Part shown: piece by piece, positions 51,922 through 63,866 of the stretch
Position numbering within the stretch: position 1 is the first letter of the stretch
How the letters are laid out: every line of letters begins with the position of its first letter
DNA from: Pseudomonadales bacterium
GTDB taxonomy: Bacteria; Pseudomonadota; Gammaproteobacteria; Pseudomonadales; Azotimanducaceae
Assembly: GCA_029251375.1 (NCBI GenBank)
Contig: JAQXDL010000049.1
Location: 1-64,000, forward strand
Reading direction: 5' to 3'
DNA: 64,000 nucleotides
Notes under the pieces: generated by a model
What the model saw: only the letters and a program-made list of their open reading frames with translations
Database searches by the model: none
What the model was told of the DNA's origin: nothing
Translations under genes and position numbers: made by a program

Positions 51922-53247
51922 CTACAGAATGAAACGACTCAGGTCTTCATCTTTTGCGAGTGTATCGAGTTGTGTATCTACATAGCTCGCATCGATTTCA
52001 ACCACGCGTGGGTTCTCGCTGCCTTCGAAAGATACATCTTCCAGTAGTTTTTCCATCACCGTATGCAGACGTCTGGCGCCGATATTTTCTGTCCGCTCGT
52101 TCACTTGCCAGGCAATAGTGGCAATTCGATTTATGCCTTCTTTGGTAAATTGTATCTCAACGCCCTCAGTGCCCAGTAATGCCTGGTATTGTTCAGTCAG
52201 CGATGCGTTGGGTTCCTCTAAGATTCGCTCGAAGTCTTCGACGGTGAGTGCGTCCAATTCAACTCTGATTGGCAACCGGCCTTGTAATTCTGGGATGAGG
52301 TCGGAAGGTTTGCTGAGATGGAATGCGCCGGAGGCGATGAACAGTATGTGATCCGTTTTCACCATGCCGTGTTTGGTTGAAACGTTACAACCTTCAATCA
52401 GCGGCAATAGGTCTCGTTGAACGCCTTCTCTCGAAACGTCAGCGCCTCCGCCTTGGTCTGCTCGTTTAGCGACCTTGTCCATCTCATCAATGAACACAAT
52501 GCCCGTTTGCTCAACAGAGTCTATTGCCATTGCCTTTAGATCGTCTTCATTAACCAGTTTGGCTGCCTCTTCGTCGGTCAATTGCTTCAAGGCATCTTTG
52601 ACGTTGAGTTTCTTAGTTTTGCTTTTACCGGGGTTCATGGAGGAGAACATATTTTGTAACTGACCTGTCATTTCTTCCATGCCGGGTGGGGCCATGATTT
52701 CGACACCCATGGTGCTGGCTTTGATGTCTACTTCGATTTCCTTGTCGTCGAGTTCGCCTTGTCGTAGTTTCTTTCGAAATAACTGACGCGTTGCTGAACC
52801 GGTAGATTCATCGTTGGAATCGCTAGAGCGGGCGGGGGGCAGTAGCGCGTCCAACACCCGTTCTTCTGCCGCATCAGCGGCTCTTTGTTCGACCTCTTTC
52901 ATGCGTGCTTCTCGCAGCAGCTTCATGGCCGCCTCAATTAGGTCGCGAATGATGGATTCAACATCCCTACCGACGTAACCGACTTCGGTGAACTTAGTGG
53001 CTTCTACCTTGACGAAGGGCGCTGCAGCCAACTTGGCTAGTCGTCGTGCAATTTCAGTTTTACCAACACCGGTTGGTCCGATCATCAAAATATTTTTTGG
53101 AGAAATTTCCGCACGCAACGTTTCGGGCAATTGCAGCCTGCGCCATCGATTACGTAATGCGATGGCGACAGCTCGCTTAGCACTTCCTTGGCCGATGATG
53201 TGGTTGTCCAGTTCATGGACGATTTCTCTAGGTGTCATATTCGACAT
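51922..53247 (-). CDS. hslU: HslU, ATPase of the HslUV protease
   Basis: A Clp/Hsp100-type AAA+ unfoldase of 441 residues with Walker [10 protein letters not shown] (about 57-65), Walker [12 protein letters not shown], the Glu-rich I-domain (about 110-235), [14 protein letters not shown] and sensor-2 [16 protein letters not shown]. It ends in LSRFIL, the C-terminal hydrophobic tail inserted in HslV. It lies 40 bp downstream of hslV. Confidence 0.97.
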   Translation of the reverse strand: MSNMTPREIVHELDNHIIGQGSAKRAVAIALRNRWRRLQLPETLRAEISPKNILMIGPTGVGKTEIARRLAKLAAAPFVKVEATKFTEVGYVGRDVESIIRDLIEAAMKLLREARMKEVEQRAADAAEERVLDALLPPARSSDSNDESTGSATRQLFRKKLRQGELDDKEIEVDIKASTMGVEIMAPPGMEEMTGQLQNMFSSMNPGKSKTKKLNVKDALKQLTDEEAAKLVNEDDLKAMAIDSVEQTGIVFIDEMDKVAKRADQGGGADVSREGVQRDLLPLIEGCNVSTKHGMVKTDHILFIASGAFHLSKPSDLIPELQGRLPIRVELDALTVEDFERILEEPNASLTEQYQALLGTEGVEIQFTKEGINRIATIAWQVNERTENIGARRLHTVMEKLLEDVSFEGSENPRVVEIDASYVDTQLDTLAKDEDLSRFIL

Positions 53248-53287
53248 GTCACTAATCTCTATTATTTTGTTTCATGGGGAGTAATGG

Positions 53288-53827
53288 CTAAAAGGTTATT
53301 TCTTCAATTGTGCGGTTGTGGTTTGTATAAATACAAATGTCGCCAGCGATCTCTAACCCCTTTTCGACAATGTCTCGAGCACCCATCTCTGTGCTGTCGA
53401 CGAGCGCTTTGGCGGCTGATTGGGCAAACGGCCCGCCAGAACCGATAGCCATAATGCCATCTTCAGGTTCTATCACATCACCGTTGCCGGTGATGATTAA
53501 AGACGCATCTTTGTCAGCGACCGCGAGCAATGCTTCTAATCGACGCAAAGCCCTATCAGTACGCCAGTCCTTTGCCAGTTCGACTGCCGCTTTGACGAGA
53601 TGACCTTGATGTTTTTCTAGCTGACCTTCGAAGCGTTCAAACAGCGTAAAGGCATCAGCGGTGCCACCAGCGAACCCAGCGATAACGGTATCTTTATAAA
53701 GTCGACGAACCTTTCGGGCGTTACCCTTCATAACGGTATTACCCATGGATACCTGACCGTCACCACCAATGACGACGGAGTTTTTACGGCGTACGGATAA
53801 AATCGTTGTTCCTCTATACTGTTCCAA
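53288..53827 (-). CDS. hslV: HslV, peptidase of the HslUV protease
   Basis: A proteasome-type peptidase of 179 residues. The conserved catalytic Thr (TTILSVRR) is preceded by MEQYRG, so a five-residue propeptide plus Met must be removed. This MEQ-type leader is found in some proteobacteria. The start codon is TTG at 53827 with AAGGA seven bases upstream. [15 protein letters not shown] and [19 protein letters not shown] support the assignment. Confidence 0.96.
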   Translation of the reverse strand: MEQYRGTTILSVRRKNSVVIGGDGQVSMGNTVMKGNARKVRRLYKDTVIAGFAGGTADAFTLFERFEGQLEKHQGHLVKAAVELAKDWRTDRALRRLEALLAVADKDASLIITGNGDVIEPEDGIMAIGSGGPFAQSAAKALVDSTEMGARDIVEKGLEIAGDICIYTNHNRTIEEITF

Positions 53828-53980
53828 AGGAAATCCTTTTTGTCTGCTAAATGATTACGGTAAGTTTTCTGTCGTGACAGCTCTATGAAGGCCACTCAAC
53901 ATAAATGGGCAGCCTAAGGTTAAGAGATTGGGGCGTGTGTCGGGTATTTCAAGCATCCTTCATCGTCGCCAAACTAAATA

Positions 53981-54532
53981 TTATTGACCGATTCGAATAC
54001 TGATCGTTTCGATATTCTCCTCGGCCAGCTTAGCCCGGGTACGATCGTGTTCTAATTTAGATTGGAGTGGCCCAACCATGACTCTATGCCATTGGATGTT
54101 GTCTCGATTGACTTCCTGAATAAATACGGCCATTCCCAATAAAATCAATTCGGCTCGCAGTTGATCTGCATCCGCAGCTTTTCTAAAAGAGCCCGCCTGT
54201 AGTGCATATGTGGACTTATCATTAACCGCGATTCGCTCGCCCTTAGCTGAATATTCTTCAACAACGGGTACTACTGACTTTGGGAACATCTCGTAGAAAT
54301 CGAATGAGCTGGATGCATCTAAGGCGCTCTTATCGCCGGTGGTATCTGAAATAATATCTGCTGTTGGCTTGCCGATGTCAGAGGCTGCGTCTGGCGGGAC
54401 GACTTTCCACAGATAAACTAAAAAGGCGGCAAAAACACCAAAGACAAATCCGATCAAAAACCAGGATAAACGAGACAATTCATTGCTCGATTCTGTCGAG
54501 TTGTTGTGTCTTTTTGCGAAGTCCTGAGCCAT
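53981..54532 (-). CDS. SPOR-domain (FtsN-like) cell division protein
   Basis: A 183-residue protein with one transmembrane helix (about 23-46, WFLIGFVFGVFAAFLVYLW), a Ser/Asp-rich periplasmic linker and a C-terminal SPOR domain (STYALQAGSFRKAADADQLRAEL ... WHRVMVGPLQS) that binds denuded septal glycan. Shorter than E. coli FtsN. It stands between priA and hslV; argS, usual here in Pseudomonas, is missing. Confidence 0.9.
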   Translation of the reverse strand: MAQDFAKRHNNSTESSNELSRLSWFLIGFVFGVFAAFLVYLWKVVPPDAASDIGKPTADIISDTTGDKSALDASSSFDFYEMFPKSVVPVVEEYSAKGERIAVNDKSTYALQAGSFRKAADADQLRAELILLGMAVFIQEVNRDNIQWHRVMVGPLQSKLEHDRTRAKLAEENIETISIRIGQ

Positions 54533-54579
54533 ATCTGTAATTTGATAAGTAGAAGGTTGTTATTGTAGCAAACGAATCA

Positions 54580-56796
54580 CTAAAGCAGGTCAATTGGATC
54601 AACATCAAGTGACCAACGAACCATTCTTTGCTCTTTATTGTTCTCAATGAGTGAAATTATTTTCGCCAAGATTGAATTCAGTGCCTTTCGATTACTGCTT
54701 GAGATCAGTAATTGGGCCCTGTACTTGCCATCACGTTTTTCCATTGTTGATGGAATCGGTCCTAACACCGAGACTGAGGGGGCATTTCTATTCTGCGAGC
54801 CTAGTGCTGATGAGACGACTTGAGAAGAAGCGAGGCTGTTGAGGAAAGCCATGGCAATGCCATTTTTGGTTGCCTCGGCGCGAAGTACAGCTTGAAATGA
54901 GTAGGGTGGCAAATCATATAGCCTGCGTTCGTCTAGCAGGCTGTTTGCGAAGGCTTCGTAGCCATCTTCGATCAAAGATTTTAGTATGGGCTGATCTGGA
55001 AATTGGGTCTGAATTGCAACGGTACCTTGTTTCTTTTCTCGACCAGCCCGTCCGCCAACTTGCAGAATGAGTTGGCCCATTTTTTCGATAGCACGAAAAT
55101 CTGAACTATAAAATCCACTATCGACATCTACAATTGCGACCAGCGTTACATCGGGAAAGTGGTGACCTTTGGCAAGTAGTTGTGTGCCTACAAGAATAGC
55201 CGGTTCACCTGCCATAACCTGCTTAGTTAATCTTTCCATCTCGCCTTTGCGACGAGTTGAATCACGGTCAATGCGGATGATGTTTGAGTCAGCAAAACGG
55301 CCCAGCAGCGTTTCTTCAAGACGTTGCGTGCCAGCGCCAAGCGGAACAACATCGCGGGAACCACAGGGCTGACATAGTCTGTTGGCTTGCTTAGCAGCAC
55401 CGCAGTGGTGGCAGATAAGTTTGTTTTGGTTCATGTGAAAAGTCATGCGCGCGTCGCATCGCTCGCATGCGGCTATAGCACCACAACCATTACAGATTAG
55501 AACGGGCGAGTAGCCACGACGATTAAGAAAAACAAGCACCTGGTTACCAGCATTAAGATGCTGTTCAATGAGCTCGAACAGGGGCTCTGAAAAGCTGTTA
55601 TCCATCTTTTGGTGCTGCGTACCTATGACTTGGTAGTGCGCAACATTTGCCTTAGTCGGGCGCTCAGTCAGTTTCGATAATTTATATTTTCCAGAAACAG
55701 CGTTGCTTAGCGATTCGAGCGAAGGTGTGGCGCTACCCAGAATGACGGGTATTTGCTCTTGATGTCCTCTAAACACGGCGAGGTCTCGAGCGGAGTATCT
55801 GAATCCCTCGATCTGTTTAAAAGAAGCGTCATGTTCTTCGTCGACAACGATGATGCCCAGTTTGGACATAGGCGTGAAAATGGCAGAACGAGTACCAATG
55901 ATGATACCTGCACCTTGTTCTCTAGCTTGCCGCCAAGCGTGAAGCCTTTCTTTATCCGTCAAACTCGAATGTAGCGCGTAGATCGGAACGTTGAAACGGC
56001 TTGTGAACCGTTCAATGGTTTGAGGTGTTAGGCCTATCTCAGGGACTAAGACTAGGGCTTGTTTTCCCTGCCGAAGAACAGCATCGATAGCCTGTAGATA
56101 GATTTCAGTTTTACCACTGCCTGTTATGCCAAACAGTAGTTGGGTGCCTGGTGTAAGAGCCGTTTTGAGCGCATCAACTTGTTCGTTCGAGAGCGGTAGC
56201 ATGTCGGATTTTTGAGGATTACTTGAATCGAAGTGCGACACACTGACGGTTTTTGAGTCCCACTGGATTAGTTCCTTCGCGATAAGGCTGCGAATAGTTG
56301 CCGTTGTGGTTTCATAGCTGTCGAGCGCTATTTTGCTCAAACCCTCAGGTTGGCTTAGGAGTCTGCTGAGTAGCTCTGATTGTCGCGGTGCACGTTTGAA
56401 TGCGGTTTCATCAAATTGTTTGATAAGTGGCACCAACACTTTTTCTGTTTGGTCAATTGCGTCGCCCTGCCTGAGTAATGCCGGAATGGCGCTTTGAAAT
56501 ACCTCGCCAATCGGATGTTGATAATAATCAGTAGCCCAAAGGCAGAGTTTGAAAAGTACGGCATCCAGGAGTGGTTGATCATCGACAACACGAAGAGCGG
56601 GCTTGATTTTATCGACGGCAATTTCGTTGGTATTCGAGGTCGAAATTAGAAGGCCAATGAGTCTCTGGCGGCCGAAATTGACTTCGACCCTTACGCCGGG
56701 TGACAAATTGGCGGGATTCATGCCTGCCGGTGCAAGATACTGAAATGTGCGTCTCAGCGGCACCGGTACTGCAACATCAAGGTAGACTGGATTCAC
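54580..56796 (-). CDS. priA: PriA, primosomal replication-restart helicase
   Basis: A 738-residue DNA helicase: N-terminal 3'-DNA-binding domain (DVAVPVPLRRTFQYLAP), Walker A FGITGSGKTEIY, DEEH motif, the HGGVPRKTR-like helicase motifs, and eight-Cys zinc-binding region (CNGCGAIAACERC ... CHHCG ... CQPCG). It reloads DnaB at stalled forks. The first start is GTG at 56796, with no strong ribosome site. Divergent from rpmE, as in many gammaproteobacteria. Confidence 0.96.
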   Translation of the reverse strand: MNPVYLDVAVPVPLRRTFQYLAPAGMNPANLSPGVRVEVNFGRQRLIGLLISTSNTNEIAVDKIKPALRVVDDQPLLDAVLFKLCLWATDYYQHPIGEVFQSAIPALLRQGDAIDQTEKVLVPLIKQFDETAFKRAPRQSELLSRLLSQPEGLSKIALDSYETTTATIRSLIAKELIQWDSKTVSVSHFDSSNPQKSDMLPLSNEQVDALKTALTPGTQLLFGITGSGKTEIYLQAIDAVLRQGKQALVLVPEIGLTPQTIERFTSRFNVPIYALHSSLTDKERLHAWRQAREQGAGIIIGTRSAIFTPMSKLGIIVVDEEHDASFKQIEGFRYSARDLAVFRGHQEQIPVILGSATPSLESLSNAVSGKYKLSKLTERPTKANVAHYQVIGTQHQKMDNSFSEPLFELIEQHLNAGNQVLVFLNRRGYSPVLICNGCGAIAACERCDARMTFHMNQNKLICHHCGAAKQANRLCQPCGSRDVVPLGAGTQRLEETLLGRFADSNIIRIDRDSTRRKGEMERLTKQVMAGEPAILVGTQLLAKGHHFPDVTLVAIVDVDSGFYSSDFRAIEKMGQLILQVGGRAGREKKQGTVAIQTQFPDQPILKSLIEDGYEAFANSLLDERRLYDLPPYSFQAVLRAEATKNGIAMAFLNSLASSQVVSSALGSQNRNAPSVSVLGPIPSTMEKRDGKYRAQLLISSSNRKALNSILAKIISLIENNKEQRMVRWSLDVDPIDLL

Positions 56797-56912
56797 GTGA
56801 TTTTGGTGTCTTTATCTGTTGGGTAAATTGGGGCGTCCATTATGCGCTGATTTATTGAAAATTACGCCTGCTTCAGCACACGTTGATTCGTTTAGTAATC
56901 GCCTAATTCCAC

Positions 56913-56940
56913 TTGCGATTGATTTATTCTCTGGTATGAT
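56913..56940 (+). promoter_or_regulatory. sigma-70-type promoter of rpmE
   Basis: TTGCGA (56913-56918) and TATGAT (56935-56940) with a 16-bp spacer, 41 bp before the rpmE start. Confidence 0.6.
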
Positions 56941-56981
56941 TGCGTCCCTCGCGAGAGCCTAGGTAGAAAAGAGATAAGATA

Positions 56982-57194
56982 ATGAAAGCAGATACCCACC
57001 CAAAATACGAGCAAATCACAGCTAAATGCAGTTGTGGTAATGAGATTGTGACGAGCTCTACGATTTGTGAAGACATCCATTTGGATGTTTGTTCGCAGTG
57101 CCATCCGTTTTATACCGGTAAGCAGAAAATTCTAGATACAGCTGGTCGAATTGACCGATTTAATAAACGTTTTGGTGGCCGTGGCGGCAAGTAA
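56982..57194 (+). CDS. rpmE: Ribosomal protein L31 (zinc-binding form)
   Basis: The 70-residue L31 has the C+ zinc-ligand set: CSCG near residues 16-19 and [10 protein letters not shown] near 37-46, with [12 protein letters not shown] at the end. It bridges the large and small subunits. It is divergent from priA and ends in a strong terminator. Confidence 0.97.
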   Translation: MKADTHPKYEQITAKCSCGNEIVTSSTICEDIHLDVCSQCHPFYTGKQKILDTAGRIDRFNKRFGGRGGK

Positions 57195-57225
57195 AACGGG
57201 CGTTCAGTAAAATGAATCGAATATA

Positions 57226-57257
57226 AAAGGGGTGCCAAATTGGCGCCCCTTTTTTTT
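57226..57257 (+). terminator. Rho-independent terminator of rpmE
   Basis: AGGGGTGCC and GGCGCCCCT pair around the loop AAATT (one G:U-type or mismatch allowed), then seven to eight T residues follow. Confidence 0.93.
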
Positions 57258-57421
57258 AGTATTTTTGACCTTTTGCGAGTAGTTTTAACATAGCTTGATC
57301 AAATAAAAGATACGTATGCCGTCTTGTGCGGTTTATAGTCAAAAATAGTTATATACGGTCCGCGACTGTTCTTCTTTCCCATGCACGACTAATCAAATAA
57401 CTAAAAGGAAACATACAGCTA

Positions 57422-58687
57422 ATGTCTGATAAAGAATCGTTGAGAGCACGGGCACTTCATTATCATTCTAATCCAACACCAGGAAAAATTGCCTTGGCGT
57501 TGACGACGAGTGCGGAGAATGCGGACGACTTAGCTTTAGCCTACTCACCCGGAGTGGGAGAGCCCGTCAAAGATATCGCTGCTAATCCTGAAAAGGCCTA
57601 CGAATACACGTCGAAAGGAAACTTGGTCGGTGTTATTAGTAACGGCACCGCCATTCTTGGTTTAGGTAATCTTGGTGCGCTAGCGAGTAAGCCGGTGATG
57701 GAAGGCAAGGCGCTCTTGTTTAAACGCTTCGCCAATGTTGACTGTTTTGATATCGAAGTGATGACTGAGGATGCTGATGAGTTTGTTCAGACCGTGGCGA
57801 GAATCGCGGTGACCTTTGGTGGCATCAATCTTGAAGATATCGGTGCACCCGCCTGTTTCGACATTGAAAAACGCTTAAAGGCGATGCTGGATATACCCGT
57901 TTTCCATGATGATCAACATGGTACGGCGATTGTGACTGCGGCGGGTTTACTTAATGCACTTACGCTGCGTGGTACCGAACTCAGCGATGCAAAGATTGTG
58001 TGTCTTGGCGCGGGATCCGCAGCAATAGCAATTTTGAAGTTGCTATCTGTGCTTGGTGCGTCGAAAGAGAATATCTACGTACTTGATTCTAAGGGCGTTT
58101 GCCACACTGATCGCGACGATCTGTCTATCTACAAACAAGAATTTGCTCAGAAAACCAATAAGCGAACACTTCAAGACGCCTGCCAGGATGCTGATGTGTT
58201 TATTGGCGTATCAGGTGCGAACTTAATGGATGGTGATAGTTTAATGGCGATGGCAGCCAATCCTGTTGTCTTTGCAATGGCGAATCCGGATCCTGAAATT
58301 ACGCCTGAAGCAGCACGAGCGATACGTGATGATGTCATTATGGCAACCGGACGGTCTGACTATGCGAATCAGGTTAACAACGTGCTGTGTTTCCCGTTTA
58401 TGTTTCGTGGTGCTTTGGATGTAAGAGCGACAGACATTAACGAAGAGATGAAGATGGCGGCGGTCAGAGCGATCAGTGAGTTAGCTAAGGAACCTGTTCC
58501 GGCAGAAGTGATAGCCGCTTACGAAAATGTTGATCATCTTGAATTTGGTCGAGATTACATTATCCCGAAGCCGATGGACCCTCGCCTATACTCTCGCGTA
58601 TCGAGTGCTGTCGCTCAAGCGGCGATAGACTCGGGTGTGGCTCGACTGAAAACGTTACCAAATTACGATGAGCCGCTTAAACAGTAA
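57422..58687 (+). CDS. Malic enzyme (short form)
   Basis: A 421-residue oxidative decarboxylase of malate to pyruvate: LAYSPGVGEPV, GNLVGVISNGTAILGLGNLG, GGINLEDIGAPACFDIE, PVFHDDQHGTAIV for metal and substrate, and the NAD(P) motif VCLGAGSAAIAILKLL. It lacks the phosphotransacetylase-like C-terminal extension of MaeB, so it is the short type; cofactor choice cannot be decided. AAGGAAA lies before the ATG. The next gene, mrcA, is convergent. Confidence 0.94.
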   Translation: MSDKESLRARALHYHSNPTPGKIALALTTSAENADDLALAYSPGVGEPVKDIAANPEKAYEYTSKGNLVGVISNGTAILGLGNLGALASKPVMEGKALLFKRFANVDCFDIEVMTEDADEFVQTVARIAVTFGGINLEDIGAPACFDIEKRLKAMLDIPVFHDDQHGTAIVTAAGLLNALTLRGTELSDAKIVCLGAGSAAIAILKLLSVLGASKENIYVLDSKGVCHTDRDDLSIYKQEFAQKTNKRTLQDACQDADVFIGVSGANLMDGDSLMAMAANPVVFAMANPDPEITPEAARAIRDDVIMATGRSDYANQVNNVLCFPFMFRGALDVRATDINEEMKMAAVRAISELAKEPVPAEVIAAYENVDHLEFGRDYIIPKPMDPRLYSRVSSAVAQAAIDSGVARLKTLPNYDEPLKQ

Positions 58688-58762
58688 AAATTTGAGGCTG
58701 CAGGGTCAGCTTGAATGCTACTGATTTGTCCGTTGGCATCGAAGCTGCAACGGATAACGGCC

Positions 58763-61174
58763 TTAGAAAAGCTGCTGTAACTGATCTTGTGTTTCTTCTT
58801 TCTTCGCTAGAGCCGGCGGCAAAGCCGGTGCTAGCTCTGCTCTAAAAATCTCAAATATGCCTTCAGGGTCCGTTGTTTCGGTTCTTAGTCCTGTAATAGG
58901 ATCTATTTTAACCGTTACCAAATTGTCAGGAATTGTCATCGACGTCGCATCCTCAGGGCTTGGCAAAGCAACTTTCATGTACTCGATCCAAGTTTCCAGT
59001 GGCGTGGTAGAGCCCCATTCACGGCTGCCAACCGGACTATTGTCATCAAAACCAGTCCAGGCAGTTGCGACCAAATCGGGCGTATAACCAGAGAACCAAA
59101 TGTCTGCATCGTTGGTAGTTCCGGTTTTTCCACGCAAATCAGACCTTTTCAGCAGGCGCCTAGCTTTCGTACCCGTCCCCCTATTGACGACATCGAGAAG
59201 GATGCTGTCCATTACGTAAGCAACTCGTGGCTCAATGATCCTGTCGGCTGGCGGTAATCCATTACAAACCTCACCCGCTAACGTATCGATTGAGAAGGCT
59301 GAGCTTTCACAAACGGTGGATGGACTAGCCTTGAACAGTACGTCTTCATTGATCGAATCGACTTCAGAAATCAAGTAAGGATCAACCTTATAGCCGCCAT
59401 TGGCGAACGCAGCATATCCTGTCGCAACTTCTATTGGGGTGAGGGCGATCGTTCCGCCACCAAAAGCGAGCTGAACATTACGCGGAAAAGTCTCCGTGTC
59501 GAATCCAAAACGTTTGACGTAGTCGATCGCATTGCCTGCGCCGAGATCGAGTATGACCCTGAGAGAAACGAGGTTGATAGATCGATAAAGTGCTTCCCTC
59601 AGTCTAATATTACCGTAGAACTTATCACCGGAGTTTCGTGGCCTGTAGACCTCTTCTTGTTCGCCACCTGGTAAAACTATGGGCGCATCATTATAAATCG
59701 ATGCGGCGGTTAAGCCATTTTCCATAGCGCCAGCGTAAAAGAAGGGTTTGAAATTTGAGCCCGGCTGTCTTCTCGCCTGGGTGACATGATTATATTGCCG
59801 GGCACGAAAGTCGAAGCCTCCTACGAGGGAGAGAATGGCACCATCAGTGGGATTCAAGGAGACCAAGGCACCTTGAATATTCGGTACTTGGCCGAGAGAA
59901 GCGAGGCCGGTCTGGTCGACTTGATAGCGGATAAAATCACCCACATCAAGGATATCAGCGGCTTCTTTTGGGTGAGGACCTCGAGTATCAACTGTTAAAT
60001 AGGCCCTGGCCCATACTAAACCCTCCCAGCCGATCGTTACGATCTCTAGGTCTTGGGTCAGTATATCTACCTCTTGCTCTCGCACCTCAAGAACGATTGC
60101 AGGGAGTTGGTTGCCTAACGCTATCGCTTTATCAAGGGTTCTAATAAAGTTGGCCGGGTAGCCATATTCTTTTGCCGCAAGAAATTCAGAGGTACCATCA
60201 ATGCTATTGTATTCTGGTCCTCGGTATCCATGGCGGCGATCGTATTCTAGCAATTTCCCCTGTAGAGCATTCTCAGCTGCGATCTGCTTTTGACTGTCAA
60301 TAGTTGTTCTGACGACAAGGCCTTCGTTATATGCGCTGCGTCCGTATTCATTCAGCAAATACTTTCGGACCATTTCTGCTGCGTAAAGCGCCGGTAGATC
60401 GATAGCCCGATTGTGCACGCTGGCTGTGATTGGCGCGCTTACTGCTTCTTCGTAGGCTTCTTGAGTGATTGAGTTTTGCCCCAGCATGCGAGAGAGAACC
60501 AAATTACGTCTTTTTAGTGCGCGCTCTGGACCGTTGATGGGATTGCCCGCTTCAGGTGCCTGAGGAATACCGGCCAACATGGCGATTTGAGCGAGGTCTA
60601 AATCGCCGATGTCCTTTCCGTAGTAGGTGTTCGAGGCGGCTTGAATACCGAAGGCGTGTTTGCCGAATGGTATGATGTTGAGGTAAAGCGCGAGTATTTC
60701 TTGCTTAGATAGTTCTTTCTCTAGTTTTAAGGCGAGTAGCATTTCTTTGAACTTTCGAATGAATCGACGTTCGGTATCACCGGAAACGTTTTTGACCAAT
60801 TGCATAGTAATTGTGCTGGCGCCGGTCTTAATGGAACCTTTATTACGGACAAGTTGCCAAATTGCGTTCGAAAGTGTGACGAGGTCGATACCACTATGTT
60901 CGAAAAAACGTTTATCTTCTGTGTCGAGTAGAGCATTGATTAATGATGTGGGTATTTCTTCGAAGGTAATTGGCATCAATCGTTCGCCAAACTCTTGAAT
61001 CAGTTTGTCGTCAGCGGAGTATATTCTCAGAGGCGCCTTTATTTTAACTTCTTTAAAAGTTGCCGCATCTGGAATTTGCGGATTTAAATACAGAAATGCA
61101 GCAGCAAGAACCAGCACGATGGACGAGAAAAGTCCGAATACTGTCCAAACAATGGATGCTGCCAAAGATCTCAT
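58763..61174 (-). CDS. mrcA: Penicillin-binding protein 1A
   Basis: Bifunctional class A PBP, 803 residues from the ATG at 61174 (MRSLAASIVWTVFGLF). N-terminal membrane helix, a GT51 transglycosylase domain (DTEDKRFFEHSG, GASTITMQLVKN, LYLNIIPFG), an OB/ODD-like insert (about 300-400), and the transpeptidase with SNFK (RQPGSNFKPF), SIN and KTGTT (GKTGTTNDADIW). The frame is open to 61282, but that part is unlike PBP1A. Divergent from pilM, as in Pseudomonas. Confidence 0.96.
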   Translation of the reverse strand: MRSLAASIVWTVFGLFSSIVLVLAAAFLYLNPQIPDAATFKEVKIKAPLRIYSADDKLIQEFGERLMPITFEEIPTSLINALLDTEDKRFFEHSGIDLVTLSNAIWQLVRNKGSIKTGASTITMQLVKNVSGDTERRFIRKFKEMLLALKLEKELSKQEILALYLNIIPFGKHAFGIQAASNTYYGKDIGDLDLAQIAMLAGIPQAPEAGNPINGPERALKRRNLVLSRMLGQNSITQEAYEEAVSAPITASVHNRAIDLPALYAAEMVRKYLLNEYGRSAYNEGLVVRTTIDSQKQIAAENALQGKLLEYDRRHGYRGPEYNSIDGTSEFLAAKEYGYPANFIRTLDKAIALGNQLPAIVLEVREQEVDILTQDLEIVTIGWEGLVWARAYLTVDTRGPHPKEAADILDVGDFIRYQVDQTGLASLGQVPNIQGALVSLNPTDGAILSLVGGFDFRARQYNHVTQARRQPGSNFKPFFYAGAMENGLTAASIYNDAPIVLPGGEQEEVYRPRNSGDKFYGNIRLREALYRSINLVSLRVILDLGAGNAIDYVKRFGFDTETFPRNVQLAFGGGTIALTPIEVATGYAAFANGGYKVDPYLISEVDSINEDVLFKASPSTVCESSAFSIDTLAGEVCNGLPPADRIIEPRVAYVMDSILLDVVNRGTGTKARRLLKRSDLRGKTGTTNDADIWFSGYTPDLVATAWTGFDDNSPVGSREWGSTTPLETWIEYMKVALPSPEDATSMTIPDNLVTVKIDPITGLRTETTDPEGIFEIFRAELAPALPPALAKKEETQDQLQQLF

Positions 61175-62549
<1,375 letters not shown>

Positions 62550-62657
62550 TGAACCAACAACCGCTCCAGATCGTTCATTCTAATGTGTCTAATCGACTTC
62601 TAGAGGCCTTAGCTTTGATAAGTATCTCGGCATCTTTTAGATATCGGAGGCCCGATC

Positions 62658-63221
62658 ATGGCTGATATCAAAATCAATTTACTGCCTTGGCGTGAAGAAG
62701 TACGTCAAGACAAGAAGGACGAGTTTCTTCGTGTGCTTGTCAGTGTTGTGGTGTTCGCGGGTGTCATCGTGTTTGGCGTGGACAGATTCTACAATGCGGA
62801 AATTGACTCGCAGAATAGTCGAAATGCCTTTATTAACAAAGAAATCAAGGTGCTTGAAAATCGCATAAAAGAAATCAACTTGTTGCAGCAAAAGCGCAAT
62901 GAGCTTTTGTCTCGTATGCAGGTTATCCAAGAGCTCCAGGGTAATCGGCCTATTATTGTTCGGATTTTTGATGAATTGGCGCGTAAACTTTCTGATCGCG
63001 TCTTTTTTCAAACATTGACTCTGAGAGGCAAAGAAATGGCTGTAAGGGGTGTTGCAGAGAGCAATAACCGTATCTCCAGCCAGCTTAGAAATTTTGATGA
63101 GTCAGTATGGTTCACTAGTCCGAATGTGACGGCGATTAATGCTGATACGCAATTTGGTCCGCAAGCGAGTGTCTTCTCGTTAAGTGTGACGCAGAGCACA
63201 CCTGTGAAGGAAGAGGAGTAG
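62658..63221 (+). CDS. pilN: PilN, type IV pilus inner-membrane alignment protein
   Basis: A 187-residue protein with the short cytoplasmic INLLPWRE motif (PilM-binding), one transmembrane helix (about 25-43), a periplasmic coiled coil (about 50-95) and a ferredoxin-like domain. GGAGG lies upstream of the ATG. Confidence 0.94.
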   Translation: MADIKINLLPWREEVRQDKKDEFLRVLVSVVVFAGVIVFGVDRFYNAEIDSQNSRNAFINKEIKVLENRIKEINLLQQKRNELLSRMQVIQELQGNRPIIVRIFDELARKLSDRVFFQTLTLRGKEMAVRGVAESNNRISSQLRNFDESVWFTSPNVTAINADTQFGPQASVFSLSVTQSTPVKEEE

Positions 63222-63226
63222 TCGCA

Positions 63227-63865
63227 ATGGCAATTGTAGTTGAAGACATCCTCGACAGTTTACGTAACTTTGATATGGATCAGCTTAATGATCTTAATCA
63301 GGTGGGTTCCTGGCCTACGGCGGTCAAAGTCATAATATGGACGTTGGTGTTTGCAGGCACCTTGGCAGGGGGATATTTTCTGCATGTCACAAACTTGCAA
63401 AATGATCTTCAACAAGTTCAGCAAAAAGAGAGTCAGCTGCGACAATCCTATGAAAAGAAATTTTTTGCAGCAGCGCATTTAGATGGGTATCGAAAGCAGC
63501 AGTTGCAGATGGAAGAGTCATTTCAGGCCATTTTGCGGCAGTTACCAGGCGACACGGAAATTCCCGGCCTGATTGAAGACATTACCCTTGTCGGCCTGAA
63601 AAATGGTTTGTCTTTTACAAGCATCGACCTGCAACAAGAGAAAATGCACGAATTCTATGTCGAGAAACCGATAAGGATTGTTGTTAATGGCCGTTACCAC
63701 GATCTAGGTGCTTTCGTTAGCGACGTTGCTGACCTTTCTCGAATCGTAACATTGCATGACTTTTCAATTTCGCCAACAAGGGCGACTAGACCGCAGGAAC
63801 AAGGGGGTATGTTGAAGATGGAAATACTCGCTCGAACCTATCGATACAACGATGACAGGAGCTAG
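63227..63865 (+). CDS. pilO: PilO, type IV pilus inner-membrane alignment protein
   Basis: A 212-residue partner of PilN with one transmembrane helix (about 30-48), a periplasmic coiled coil (about 50-100) and a ferredoxin-like domain (RIVVNGRYHDLGAFVSDVA). It starts 5 bp after pilN. Confidence 0.94.
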   Translation: MAIVVEDILDSLRNFDMDQLNDLNQVGSWPTAVKVIIWTLVFAGTLAGGYFLHVTNLQNDLQQVQQKESQLRQSYEKKFFAAAHLDGYRKQQLQMEESFQAILRQLPGDTEIPGLIEDITLVGLKNGLSFTSIDLQQEKMHEFYVEKPIRIVVNGRYHDLGAFVSDVADLSRIVTLHDFSISPTRATRPQEQGGMLKMEILARTYRYNDDRS

Positions 63866-63866
63866 C

